29,154 nucleotides of DNA from a virus (IMGVR_UViG_3300042691_024053:1-29154); one strand, 5' to 3'. Counted from the first letter of the stretch, positions 4,840-12,480 are shown. The notes: generated from the sequence alone by a model not told the origin. A program made the numbers and translations.

Positions 4840-5490
4840 ATGATAGGTGTTTATAGTTACGGTGAACCAATTGATCCAAATACTCCTTACGATCTTTTCT
4901 ACACACTTAATTTACCTGTTTCTCCTTGGAAAAAAGATTTAGATTTACAAAGTGACATAGTTGATAAAATAGACTGGCACAGACCTTATAGAAATTGGTT
5001 AGTAGACACTGAGGATTACATTAGTAAAGAATTTCATGAATTTTGTTATAGTATTGGTTTAAAATTAACAACCAAACAATTATTTTTTGCTTGTAAAGAA
5101 GGGTACAAAGGATTTAGACATAGAGATGTCCATATCTATCCGCATTGGCACTGGGGCAATCCTTATAACTGTGCTGCTTTAAACTTCTTGTTAACACCCA
5201 CAGCTGGTTGTTTAGATTTTTTGGATGTTAGGGAAGGTGGAGAGATTTTAGACACAGAATGTAATACACAATATGAAGTTGGTGTCGACCACGATCATAC
5301 AAAAATTATAACAAGTTGGACAGGTCAAGATAATTTATCACCTACATTGGTAAGAACAGAAGCAGCACATCAAGCATCAAATCTACAAGGACCTGGTCCT
5401 CGAGTTACATTTACAGTAAGATTTCATTTAAACCCAATTTGGTGGATGGTTCGAGCAGCGTTTGAACCTTATTTCATTAGAGGTTATTGA
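4840..5490 (+). CDS. 2OG-Fe(II)-type oxygenase (double-stranded beta-helix)
   Basis: 216 residues from ATG 4840, chosen because an AGGAAAA ribosome site precedes it; an earlier in-frame GTG/ATG at 4810 lies inside the previous gene. It shows an iron motif His94-Arg-Asp96 (GFRHRDVHIY), a hydrophobic core strand ALNFLLTP, the distal His177 in TEAAHQASN and an Arg188 11 residues later (PRVTFTVRF), the usual 2OG-binding position. This is the layout of phage prolyl/aspartyl-hydroxylase-like proteins. The end overlaps the promoter of the next gene. Substrate unknown; context suggests cooperation with the preceding PP-loop and TauD-like enzymes. Confidence 0.72.
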   Translation: MIGVYSYGEPIDPNTPYDLFYTLNLPVSPWKKDLDLQSDIVDKIDWHRPYRNWLVDTEDYISKEFHEFCYSIGLKLTTKQLFFACKEGYKGFRHRDVHIYPHWHWGNPYNCAALNFLLTPTAGCLDFLDVREGGEILDTECNTQYEVGVDHDHTKIITSWTGQDNLSPTLVRTEAAHQASNLQGPGPRVTFTVRFHLNPIWWMVRAAFEPYFIRGY

Positions 5491-5515
5491 CAAATCGAAA
5501 TTATGGTGCTATAAT
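5487..5515 (+). promoter_or_regulatory. perfect sigma70 promoter with palindrome on the -10
   Basis: TTGACA (5487-5492), exactly 17 bases, TATAAT (5510-5515), a full consensus match. GTGCTA-TAA-TAGCAC (5506-5520) is a perfect inverted repeat centred on the -10, a likely operator. The predicted start of transcription falls at about 5522, the A of the next ATG. Confidence 0.85.
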
Positions 5516-5521
5516 AGCACT

Positions 5522-5944
5522 ATGAAATTAGATATACTACAATCAGATTTTGAACGTTGCGGGTTTAATCCTATTATTAAAACGCAAACATTTTCATTAT
5601 TCAAATCCTTACCAAAAGTCAAAGGACTGTATAGTATTTGGCAAGAGGATACTTGTATATACGTAGGACAAGGCGGTGGTCGCGGAGGCATTAGAGCACG
5701 ATTTGATCATCACCATAACAAAGCCTATGCCATTTTTGAAACTAACAAAGGTACCAGAAACGGTACACAAGATGGCGCAGGCTGGAAAGAAGGAAGAAGT
5801 AATGATTGGTGGACTCCAGAACATTGGACTGTAGAATATTTTGAATGCCCTAGAGCAGTACATCGTACTTATTTAGAAGGTGTGATGATGCTGGTACTGA
5901 ATCCATTTTGTAATGATGAGTCTTTTGAAGATAGATTAATTTAA
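5522..5944 (+). CDS. GIY-YIG endonuclease
   Basis: 140 residues if started at ATG 5522. The GIY-YIG core is clear: VKGLYSIW (GLY) and CIYVGQ (YVG) near residues 34-50, then the conserved Arg in GIRARF, a His-rich helix start and a late Glu in YLEGVMMLVLNPFCN that would bind the metal. This is a single-domain nuclease without an obvious DNA-binding tail, as in small phage Seg-like or stand-alone GIY-YIG proteins, which may be homing nucleases or DNA-processing factors. A longer form from TTG 5462 would overlap the promoter and is less likely. The mRNA looks leaderless. Confidence 0.88.
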   Translation: MKLDILQSDFERCGFNPIIKTQTFSLFKSLPKVKGLYSIWQEDTCIYVGQGGGRGGIRARFDHHHNKAYAIFETNKGTRNGTQDGAGWKEGRSNDWWTPEHWTVEYFECPRAVHRTYLEGVMMLVLNPFCNDESFEDRLI

Positions 5945-5958
5945 GAAAGGAGCGCACT

Positions 5959-6558
5959 ATGCCTGCTGTGTTTTTAGTAAGCGATACGCATTTTGGCCAC
6001 GCTGGTGTGTGCCGATTTTTGCGTGAAGATGGAACCAAACTTCGTCCATGGGACGATCCTAGCGAAATGGACGAGGAAATGATTAAGCGTTGGAATGAAC
6101 GTGTTCGTCCAAACGACAAAGTTTATCACTTAGGTGATGTTGTGATCAACCGTAAGGCTATGAGCACATTGGCTCGTTTAAACGGAGACAAAGTGTTAAT
6201 CCGTGGTAACCACGACATATTCCGTGACACAGAATATAATGAATATTTCCGAGAACTTCGTGCTTATCACGTTATGAACGGAATGATTTTGAGTCATATT
6301 CCTGTACACGAAGCAAGTTTAGGACGTTTTGGTGTAAACATACACGGACACTTACATGCTAGTCGTGTTAAAAAAGCACGTGGCATAAATGCCAAAACAG
6401 GAGAAGTTTTATACAGCGACGAAATCGATCCTCGTTATCATTGCGTCTGTGTGGAACAAACTGACTATACACCTATCTTATTCGAAGACGTTATTAAACG
6501 TATCGAAGCAGAAGGCGGTACAGTTGGATTTAAAAACGGAAACGGTCCAACAATGTAA
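5959..6558 (+). CDS. calcineurin-like metallophosphoesterase
   Basis: 199 residues with all family blocks in order: DTHFGH (8-13), GDVV (about 53-56), GNHD (about 77-80), SHIPVH (about 111-116) and NIHGHLH (about 125-131). These form the two-metal site of phosphodiesterases and phosphatases. Similar phage proteins are common and may act on nucleotides, nucleic-acid ends or RNA ligase-linked repair; the target is not evident. It has a strong ribosome site (AAAGGAG) and is followed 4 bases later by a strong terminator, so it ends a transcription unit. Confidence 0.93.
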   Translation: MPAVFLVSDTHFGHAGVCRFLREDGTKLRPWDDPSEMDEEMIKRWNERVRPNDKVYHLGDVVINRKAMSTLARLNGDKVLIRGNHDIFRDTEYNEYFRELRAYHVMNGMILSHIPVHEASLGRFGVNIHGHLHASRVKKARGINAKTGEVLYSDEIDPRYHCVCVEQTDYTPILFEDVIKRIEAEGGTVGFKNGNGPTM

Positions 6559-6561
6559 TAT

Positions 6562-6590
6562 AAAATAGGCACTTCGGTGCCTATTTTTTT
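6562..6590 (+). terminator. rho-independent terminator
   Basis: An 8- to 11-bp stem (AAATAGGCAC / GTGCCTATTT) with a TTCG tetraloop followed by a run of seven T. It ends the metallophosphoesterase unit. The last Ts are part of the next promoter's -35. Confidence 0.95.
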
Positions 6591-6617
6591 GACTTTATTT
6601 TCTACTGAAAGTAAAAT
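6589..6617 (+). promoter_or_regulatory. sigma70-type promoter for structured RNA
   Basis: TTGACT (6589-6594), 17 bases, TAAAAT (6612-6617). The predicted start at about 6623-6625 is the first base of the closing stem of the RNA below. Confidence 0.75.
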
Positions 6618-6621
6618 ACAC

Positions 6622-6824
6622 TGTGGGCATAATCAATGTAGCGGATACTGTTACCTGAATAGGCCATGTTGGAATCTGTTGTCAGTAGTTTGATCCCCGT
6701 GCGAATATCGGGTGCTCCCGAGGGTCCAAGTTTTTTTCAACTGTTCCGAAAAGTTGTTGATGATACTTAGCTAGTATCTATAGTACAGCCTGGTAGGTCG
6801 CGAACACAGTCTTGTATGCCCACA
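6622..6824 (+). ncRNA. candidate ~200-nt structured RNA
   Basis: No ORF is evident from 6591 to 6852. TGTGGGCATA (6622-6631) pairs perfectly with TATGCCCACA (6815-6824), so the 5' end, set by the promoter, pairs with the 3' end. Nested inside are ACTGT (6647-6651) with ACAGT (6806-6810), ACCT (6653-6656) with AGGT (6795-6798), and GGC (6662-6664) with GCC (6788-6790), extending the rod. Local hairpins lie within: CCCG/CGGG (6696-6712), CAACT/AGTTG (6738-6756) and GATAC/GTATC (6762-6778). A rod closed by its own ends recalls 6S-type regulatory RNAs, but I see no match to 6S, tmRNA or RNase P landmarks. Confidence 0.6.
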
Positions 6825-6852
6825 CTCTTTCCTAATTTCGATAAGTACAGAT

Positions 6853-7407
6853 ATGAACGAACCAAGTAAAAGCCCAGATCGATATTCTTTTCAAAAGCAA
6901 GGATATGTTAAGCGTCAGGAAGAAAAGGACGAACCTGTCAACGAAGATTATCTAGACTTTTTTGACAAGATTTTACAGGAACACAATCAAAAGTTTGATG
7001 ATCCACAGAGCAGAATCAACAATATGGAATATGATCTCTTAACCACAGACTGGATACTGGAGAAAGTTCGTGCCAGTGAAACCTATGCTCAAAACTTATA
7101 TGCCGCTATATGTAATAACGATTTTCAAAAACGCGATCTGTGGCCTTTACTTAAAGAAGAAACTTGGGGTGCTAGTTGGCGTTATGCTGGAGGCATTATT
7201 GCCGACATGCGTCAACAAGGTGACTACATCGATTGGTACTGTAGTGGCATGGGCGGACTCGCCGGTGGTTGGGACAAAGATGAAGAGACATTTTCAGAGT
7301 GGGCTGCACGTACTGGGTTCGTTTCCGAAAGTGTAGTCACTGACGAAATTCGAGATGACTTATTTAAATTAGGATGGTTAGTTGTAGATGATAAAAATGA
7401 CACATAA
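6853..7407 (+). CDS. conserved phage-type hypothetical protein, 184 aa
   Basis: The N-terminal 50 residues are polar and probably disordered (SKSPDRYSFQKQGYVKRQEE). The rest is a compact, Trp-rich region: TDWILEKVRASETYAQNLYA, KEETWGASWRYAGGIIADMR and a Gly-rich loop SGMGGLAGGWD. No catalytic motif recognised; from memory, similar proteins are annotated as hypothetical in T4-like marine phages. No clear ribosome site precedes the ATG. Its end overlaps the start of the first desaturase gene by up to 20 bases, which would couple their translation. Confidence 0.75.
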   Translation: MNEPSKSPDRYSFQKQGYVKRQEEKDEPVNEDYLDFFDKILQEHNQKFDDPQSRINNMEYDLLTTDWILEKVRASETYAQNLYAAICNNDFQKRDLWPLLKEETWGASWRYAGGIIADMRQQGDYIDWYCSGMGGLAGGWDKDEETFSEWAARTGFVSESVVTDEIRDDLFKLGWLVVDDKNDT

Positions 7408-8146
7408 TCAAACTGTAAGAACATTACAGGTAATCAATCATATACTTGCTTTAGTAGGCATTGTATATGCTATCTATTTTAGTGAATACAGTTTATTATT
7501 TGTATCTGTTGTGACCTATTGGATTATAGGCGTGCTTGGTATTAATATTGGTTATCATAGACTGCTCAGTCATCGTAGTTTTAAAACACATTGGTTCTGG
7601 GAACAACTGTTTAGTCTTATCGGAGTTATCACTGTAGTAGGTAGTCCTCTAGCCTGGGTAGCTGTACATAGACAGCATCACAGATTAGCAGAGCGTCCTG
7701 GAGACCCACACAGCCCATACTTACTAGGAAATTTACGAGCTTGGTTCGGCATCTGGAACATGCCTAGATTAGATTTAAAACTAGTTAGAGACATGCGTGA
7801 AAATGCTTTTCAACGTGAACTACATAAAAAATATCTACTAGTAATTTTGATTTGGTTAGGAATTTTGTTTGCCTACGATCCTTTAATGATAATCTATGTA
7901 TTCGCCATACCCGCATGTCTTTGTTTACATAGTACCAGTGCTATTATTGTTATAGCACATAGACATGGTTACAGACCTTATCCGGATGTTAAGGACCAAA
8001 GTCGTAACAGTTGGATTGCTAATCTTATCACACTAGGCGAAGGCTGGCATAATACACATCACGCTAAACCATATGCTTGGAACAATCAAGAACGTTGGTG
8101 GGAGTTTGATATACCTGCTTACATTATTAGATTGATCAAACAATGA
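7388..8146 (+). CDS. membrane fatty-acid desaturase (DesC / acyl-CoA delta-9 type)
   Basis: 252 residues (start at ATG 7388 or ATG 7397). Membrane spans at about 14-33 and 36-56 precede the first histidine box H57-RLLS-H62 (GYHRLLSHRSF); the second is HRQHH (94-98) followed by the typical DPHSP; a further hydrophobic pair lies at about 150-190; the third box is WHNTHH near 221-226. These eight or so His bind a di-iron centre that removes hydrogens from acyl chains using O2. Length is short for SCD family members but covers the catalytic core without a cytochrome b5 domain, as in bacterial DesC-like enzymes. The stop overlaps the next desaturase start (ATGA). Confidence 0.93.
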   Translation: MIKMTHNQTVRTLQVINHILALVGIVYAIYFSEYSLLFVSVVTYWIIGVLGINIGYHRLLSHRSFKTHWFWEQLFSLIGVITVVGSPLAWVAVHRQHHRLAERPGDPHSPYLLGNLRAWFGIWNMPRLDLKLVRDMRENAFQRELHKKYLLVILIWLGILFAYDPLMIIYVFAIPACLCLHSTSAIIVIAHRHGYRPYPDVKDQSRNSWIANLITLGEGWHNTHHAKPYAWNNQERWWEFDIPAYIIRLIKQ

Positions 8147-8907
8147 AAAAATATGGATTTAATTTTTGGGTAGTATTTCTACCTTTTCACGTATGGGGAT
8201 TAATTGCTCTGTGGGAATTACCTAATCACTGGATCAGCTTCTTAGTTATGTGGTTTGTTATTGGAGTTATAGGTAACGGCGTAGCAGCACATAGATACTT
8301 CGCTCACGGACAATTTGAAACTTACAAACCAATTAAATGGGTGTTAGGATTTTTATCTACTCTAGGTGCTATTGGTCCTGTTACGTTCTGGGTCATCCAA
8401 CACAAAGCACATCATCTTAGAGCAGATAGGATCAACGATCCACATAGCCCTGTATACAACAGCTGGTTCTATGTTTTTTATGCTTGGACATTCCCCCAAG
8501 GCAATAACGAACAAGATTATTTAAAAGATCGTTATGCCAAAAGACTGGCAGTACAAATGCTACGTGATCCGTTTTATTTGTTCTTTCATAATAATCATTA
8601 CAAAATAATTTTTACGTTTTGTATAATTCTTGCCTTAATTGATCCAGCATACTTTATGATGTACTGTTTGGCTTACTGTGTAGACTTCTTCAGATTAGGT
8701 GCTGTTAATTATTGGTGTCACAGAGCCGGATATAGAAACTTCGATACAGAAGATGCTACAACTAATAATTTTTGGTTAGGATGGTTGGGTATGGGGTTCG
8801 GATGGCACAATAATCATCATGCCCATCCAGGAAGATTAATCCTTCAACATCGTTGGTGGGAAATCGATATCGAAGGATATATCGGGTGGTTATTAAGTAA
8901 ACGTTAA
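8143..8907 (+). CDS. membrane fatty-acid desaturase, second copy
   Basis: 254 residues. His boxes: H50-RYFA-H55 (AAHRYFAHGQF), HKAHH (87-91) followed by DPHSP, and WHNNHHAHPGR near the C-terminus; membrane spans at about 8-27, 31-49 and two more near 145-180. It is clearly homologous to the preceding enzyme but diverged, so the pair is an old tandem duplication or two regiospecificities. It is translated by ATGA coupling. Its stop overlaps the end of the convergent gene at 8904 by 4 bases. It may act on acyl-ACP, acyl-CoA or lipid chains; which one cannot be read from sequence. Confidence 0.93.
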   Translation: MKKYGFNFWVVFLPFHVWGLIALWELPNHWISFLVMWFVIGVIGNGVAAHRYFAHGQFETYKPIKWVLGFLSTLGAIGPVTFWVIQHKAHHLRADRINDPHSPVYNSWFYVFYAWTFPQGNNEQDYLKDRYAKRLAVQMLRDPFYLFFHNNHYKIIFTFCIILALIDPAYFMMYCLAYCVDFFRLGAVNYWCHRAGYRNFDTEDATTNNFWLGWLGMGFGWHNNHHAHPGRLILQHRWWEIDIEGYIGWLLSKR

Positions 8908-9284
8908 GCAGTTATTTTACTTACAAATGAATCTAACGATACAATATTATCGTTTTTTACTGGCGGTTCTATCGAAGTTTCTGGCCAATAAAGAGTATGT
9001 TGAATTTCTCTAGAATTTAGATTTTCTAATACCCTAGGTTTAATGTCATTATGAACAGTCGACCATTCTTCGAGCCACGTTGCGTAGGCTTCTTCGTTAT
9101 GCCAATATATATGATATTCTACATAAGATCCGTCTTCAGTAGATTTCAAATCCATTTTAGACACATACGGATTAGAATCATATAAAAAACATTGTGTAAG
9201 TTTAAACCACCCAGGTGTGGCCCATAACTCTGCTTCTATTTGTGCTCCTGATTTTTCAAATACTGAAATAGTTTGAAACTCCAT
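8904..9284 (-). CDS. ABM-like dimeric alpha/beta-barrel protein
   Basis: 126 residues with a strong ribosome site (AAGGAG) 8 bases before ATG. The core reads PGWFKLTQ..., then NPYV...EYHIYWHNEEAYATWLEEW, the strand-strand-helix pattern of the antibiotic biosynthesis monooxygenase / EthD-like barrel family (strand, W/xs, eay-xx-W). The same pattern recurs in the N-terminus of the 382-aa protein at 9988 and in proteins at 11751 and 12157. Such barrels are often cofactor-free monooxygenases, cyclases or isomerases in secondary metabolism, but assignment here rests on pattern only. A late-like AATAAATA box lies 22 bases upstream. Confidence 0.6.
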   Translation of the reverse strand: MEFQTISVFEKSGAQIEAELWATPGWFKLTQCFLYDSNPYVSKMDLKSTEDGSYVEYHIYWHNEEAYATWLEEWSTVHNDIKPRVLENLNSREIQHTLYWPETSIEPPVKNDNIVSLDSFVSKITA

Positions 9285-9305
9285 AGATACTCCTTTTTCT
9301 GCGTA

Positions 9306-9313
9306 TATTTATT
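9306..9313 (-). promoter_or_regulatory. late-like promoter box AATAAATA
   Basis: On the minus strand this reads AATAAATA, one base from the T4 late box TATAAATA, 22 bases upstream of the ATG at 9284 with the Shine-Dalgarno in between. Confidence 0.45.
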
Positions 9314-9349
9314 TTATAATGATATATACATTAAAATTAAAGGACCTGT

Positions 9350-10012
9350 ATGAAAAAATTAGTGTTACTCACTGGAGGCAGTAAAGGCATAGGATTAGCA
9401 ATAGCCGATAATCTAAAAGAGAATTATAATGTAGTTACTGTGTCAAGAGGTTCAACTAGCACTGAACAAGGTGATTTACTCGATCCTACTTTTCGAAATT
9501 ATCTAGTAGAAAAATACACTCCGGATATTTTTATCAACAATGCTGCATCCTTGTATAAAGATCCACAAAGGATGTTAGAGATGAATGGACTTGTTCCTGT
9601 CGATCTTCTTTTAAAGTTTTATGAAAAAATGGACAACGGAATTATTATAAACATGGGCAGTCAAAGTTCTGAAAAACAAATAAGGCCTAAAGACGATTTG
9701 GCAACCAATGTGTATTCTTTAGGAAAAAGATTTTTAAAAGATGTATCGCTTAGTTTAAACTATTCTAAAAATAAACCCATTAAAGTAATGTGTCTAAGTC
9801 CTGCTGCTACACATACACCTATTCTCAGTTATATAACAAATTTTGAACCTAAAGCTGAAGACTATACAAACTATGATTGGAATAGTAGTATTGCTTGGAC
9901 TAAGCCAGAAGAAATAGCTGGCATTGTTAGATATCTTATCGAACTTCCAGAATATATTTGTATATCTGAATTAGTAGTAGATAACCATTACTCCAATGCC
10001 GTATATTGGTAA
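9350..10012 (+). CDS. short-chain dehydrogenase/reductase, FabG-like
   Basis: 220 residues. The Rossmann dinucleotide motif TGGSKGIG is at 8-15, NNAA at 63-66, the catalytic Ser region NMGSQSS at about 101-107, and the YxxxK pair Tyr122-Lys126 (VYSLGK). A later SPAATHTP segment matches the SDR PG-like loop. The usual role is NADPH-dependent reduction of a keto group, in fatty-acid synthesis the 3-ketoacyl-ACP. It is about 25 residues shorter than FabG. Start chosen by the AAAGGA ribosome site. Near the desaturases, synthase and dehydratase it could supply the reductive step, although a sugar or other keto substrate is possible. Its 3' end overlaps the convergent gene by 25 bases. Confidence 0.9.
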   Translation: MKKLVLLTGGSKGIGLAIADNLKENYNVVTVSRGSTSTEQGDLLDPTFRNYLVEKYTPDIFINNAASLYKDPQRMLEMNGLVPVDLLLKFYEKMDNGIIINMGSQSSEKQIRPKDDLATNVYSLGKRFLKDVSLSLNYSKNKPIKVMCLSPAATHTPILSYITNFEPKAEDYTNYDWNSSIAWTKPEEIAGIVRYLIELPEYICISELVVDNHYSNAVYW

Positions 10013-11136
10013 TCGAAAAAATATAATTCTGAACCAGCAGTTTCTCGGAAAAAATTAGTTTGACTATGTTCTTTAATTTTTTCTAATGCGTTTTCTTTAA
10101 AAGTGACATTATCGTATACGTAAAATATGTAGATATCATTATCGTACTGTGCGCTATGAGGAGTGAAAGCAGCATTAAACACTAGTATGCTTGTTCTTGC
10201 CTGTATAATAAGTTCTTCGTATTTTTTATTTTTAACGTATTCATTTAACAAATTATGATGACTATAATAATAAGGTAGATTGTCATCGTCTTTTGAAAAT
10301 GGTTCGTAGAATTTGCATCTAATACCTTTATCATTAAAGGTTAATCTAACTGCTATAGTAAAAGTGTATCTAAGCTCATTGCTTACTCTGTGAGCATGAA
10401 CAGGTAATTCATAACCTAATTGCTGGTGTCCAACTAGAACAGCGGCATTATCGCAATCCTTTATATAGTTGTTCGCTATTGCTTCACAGTCATAAGTTAA
10501 TTGTGTTAATTTTCTATATAACCACGGAGCAGTATACATAGATGTTAAAACAGCTTGTTCAAAGGAATAAGCAAGTAATAAAGGAAAGCTCTTTTTAGCT
10601 ACATTACTTATTGGGCGTCTAACAATATCAGAAGTACGCTCTTTAATAAATCTAGCAGCTTTTCCTGGTTTAGCATCAACGAATACATTTTCTCCTTTAT
10701 ATTCTTTCAATGAACCTAAAGGTAAAATATTTTTTACAAAATGATCTTTATGGTATGAAACAAGTGTCCAATCTATTAAATCATTTTTATCAGGGTAATC
10801 TGTGTAAGGAAACGGACTTACATAGTTGTGATCTTTACTAGTTAATCTTTGGTAATCAATATTTTCTTTTATATGAAATTCTTTAAATTTGTTCGTAATT
10901 TCTGTATATCGTTTTCTATTTTCATTAGCCCACTGATTATATGATTCTTCACTCCACCATATCACTCTCCATTCTGAAGTTAAAAAGTCATCAGATACGT
11001 GTTGTTCTATAGAAACTATGTAAGGAGAGTTTAAAAGTAAAGAATATAATTCAAGAAGTTCTTTTGGATATATTACTGTTGGGTTCGGTTCTTTAAAATT
11101 GTTTACATTATAAACTATATAATATTTGTCTATCAT
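9988..11136 (-). CDS. two-domain protein: ABM-like barrel plus cupin-like oxygenase domain
   Basis: 382 residues from ATG 11136 (an upstream in-frame start at 11187 would run into the divergent gene). Residues 1-80 carry the ABM-like pattern SPYIVSIEQHVSDD...EWRVIWWSEESYNQWANENR, closely paralleling the protein at 8904. Residues 150-345 look like a double-stranded beta-helix oxygenase: HAHR at 247-250 in ELPVHAHRVSNELRYTFTIAV and a late His327 in AAFTPHSAQYDNDIYIFYV, similar in layout to the 4840 protein. The iron motif is HxH rather than HxD, so the chemistry is uncertain. A fusion of these two domains is unusual and suggests they act in the same pathway. Confidence 0.6.
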   Translation of the reverse strand: MIDKYYIVYNVNNFKEPNPTVIYPKELLELYSLLLNSPYIVSIEQHVSDDFLTSEWRVIWWSEESYNQWANENRKRYTEITNKFKEFHIKENIDYQRLTSKDHNYVSPFPYTDYPDKNDLIDWTLVSYHKDHFVKNILPLGSLKEYKGENVFVDAKPGKAARFIKERTSDIVRRPISNVAKKSFPLLLAYSFEQAVLTSMYTAPWLYRKLTQLTYDCEAIANNYIKDCDNAAVLVGHQQLGYELPVHAHRVSNELRYTFTIAVRLTFNDKGIRCKFYEPFSKDDDNLPYYYSHHNLLNEYVKNKKYEELIIQARTSILVFNAAFTPHSAQYDNDIYIFYVYDNVTFKENALEKIKEHSQTNFFRETAGSELYFFDYQYTALE

Positions 11137-11159
11137 AATTTTTTTGGATATATAATAAT

Positions 11160-11762
11160 ATGCATTTATCTTATAGACCTTTATCAATAAACGATTGTGA
11201 TCTACTTATAGACCTTTTAAAGAATCGACCATATTTGTTCAATGGTCACCATGATCCATCATGGCACAACAATATGCTAAATTTAGTTCCAAAATGGTTA
11301 AGCGATCCATTATGGTACTTTCCGGCTATTTGGAATAACGACGTCTTGATAGGAGCTATGTTAGCAAAAGAAAGTTCAGGAAATCCAAGCTGGAGTTTTG
11401 GCCACTGGGTATCAAAAGGCAACTTAATAACTACGCTTGCTTCGGAACAAGGTGTTCAAATATTACGTCTTGCCGACAAAGAAATATTCGATGAGATGGA
11501 GATTAAAAGAAAACTTAATAGGATATATGTTTCTTACAGATTTTATGATAATCAAAATCCAAATGTTAAAAACATAGGTATGAGTGATAGACTTTTCACC
11601 TGGATGACTAGAAATAATTATAGAGTGGCTAGGTATAAATTTTTTACAGACTGCATTGTAGATGCTGGTGAATCTCCTAAGTATGCTTATCAAAAAGAAC
11701 TGTTAGGTAATACAGTATGGCCGTTTAAAACTGCTGTAAGAATTGGATTTTTAGTCGAATAG
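11160..11762 (+). CDS. GNAT-like acyltransferase candidate, 200 aa
   Basis: Divergent from the previous gene with only 23 bases between the two ATGs. The N-terminus (SYRPLSINDCDLLIDLL) looks like the opening strand and helix of a GNAT protein, followed by a strand segment AIWNNDVLIGAMLAKESS and a C-terminal RIGFLVE strand. The acetyl-CoA pyrophosphate loop (Q/RxxGxG/A) is not obvious. A related-looking protein (W...YRxxNRYW) lies at 21142 in the lipid operon. If an acyltransferase, it could use acyl-ACP or acyl-CoA. It overlaps the 3' end of the convergent gene by 12 bases. No ribosome site is visible. Confidence 0.45.
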   Translation: MHLSYRPLSINDCDLLIDLLKNRPYLFNGHHDPSWHNNMLNLVPKWLSDPLWYFPAIWNNDVLIGAMLAKESSGNPSWSFGHWVSKGNLITTLASEQGVQILRLADKEIFDEMEIKRKLNRIYVSYRFYDNQNPNVKNIGMSDRLFTWMTRNNYRVARYKFFTDCIVDAGESPKYAYQKELLGNTVWPFKTAVRIGFLVE

Positions 11763-12062
11763 ATCTGAGAAAGGTTTCCAAACTTCTCCTTCGTTCGATG
11801 TCATAACTAGATTGATATCGTGTCTTAGTGCTTCTACTTCAAATCTACTCCAAAACATTTTTCTCATAGGATGTTTTTGTGCTTCGTCGAATTTTTCTTT
11901 ACTTTCCCATTCTGTTTGAATTTCCCAAGATTCGTCATCAAACTGTGTATCAACTGCTCGTATAAATCCAGGCATTTTAACACTATAATTTTTCATTAAT
12001 TGTTCAAAAGGTAATCCTTGTGTGGTCACTATTCTAAATCTTTTCATTTTAGGTTCGGACAT
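11751..12062 (-). CDS. ABM-like barrel protein, about 103 aa
   Basis: The core MKRFRIVTTQGLPFEQL, then KMPGFIRAVDTQFDD and EIQTEWESKEKFDEAQKHP, is a good match to the antibiotic biosynthesis monooxygenase-like barrel pattern (MPGF, EW-S-EKF). The start is unsure: ATG 12062 is shown, but ATG 12092, TTG 12104 or ATG 12047 are in frame and none has a clear ribosome site. It is divergent from the next gene, which has the same fold, so the pair may be a heterodimer or tandem duplicates that inverted. Function unknown. Confidence 0.6.
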   Translation of the reverse strand: MSEPKMKRFRIVTTQGLPFEQLMKNYSVKMPGFIRAVDTQFDDESWEIQTEWESKEKFDEAQKHPMRKMFWSRFEVEALRHDINLVMTSNEGEVWKPFSDLFD

Positions 12063-12131
12063 GCATTTAAGTTGATAATATCTTATGTACATAATAACTT
12101 TCAAAAAAATATTTAACCTTATTTTTCTAAC

Positions 12132-12139
12132 TATAAATA
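12132..12139 (+). promoter_or_regulatory. T4-type late promoter box TATAAATA
   Basis: A perfect TATAAATA 17 bases before ATG 12157, with the ribosome site AAGGAG between them. Confidence 0.7.
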
Positions 12140-12156
12140 TTTTTAAGGAGAGTACT

Positions 12157-12480
12157 ATGTACGCTAGAATAGCAAAGATTACTACAGAAAATTCAGATGA
12201 TTGGGAATTAATTCCTAATTTTGTTCATGAACTTCGAACTAACAGTATGTATAGATTTATAATCGAAGATTTGATGGCTAGACCAGGATTTATAAAAAAA
12301 GAACATACTCTATGCGAAGACAATACAGGGCAAACATTTTTTAGTACTATAAATTTTGACACTAAAGAAAATTTTGATTCTTACATTAATGAAGAAGCAA
12401 ATCAAAGTATATGGATATATTTAGAACTTACCGCACAACAAAAAGGTCTTATTATAACTATAGAAGACAAAGAAGTTTAA
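12157..12480 (+). CDS. ABM-like barrel protein, 107 aa
   Basis: ATG 12157 is preceded by AAGGAGAG and the late promoter box. Begins MYARIAKITTENSDDWELIP, then MARPGFIKKEHTL..., STINFDTKENFDSYIN: strand, helix, PGF loop, strand, helix as in antibiotic biosynthesis monooxygenase-like barrels. It is the fourth such domain in 4 kb. The C-terminal strand GLIITIEDKE closes the barrel. Its 3' end overlaps the convergent oxygenase gene by 4 bases. The specific reaction is unknown. Confidence 0.6.
   Translation: MYARIAKITTENSDDWELIPNFVHELRTNSMYRFIIEDLMARPGFIKKEHTLCEDNTGQTFFSTINFDTKENFDSYINEEANQSIWIYLELTAQQKGLIITIEDKEV

Noticed and set aside
5609-5863. minus-strand ORF within the GIY-YIG gene
   Set aside because: Shadow of a gene with clear catalytic motifs.
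6622-6824. match to a known 6S, tmRNA or RNase P RNA
   Set aside because: Only the closed-rod layout recalls 6S; no specific sequence landmarks found, so it is left as unassigned.
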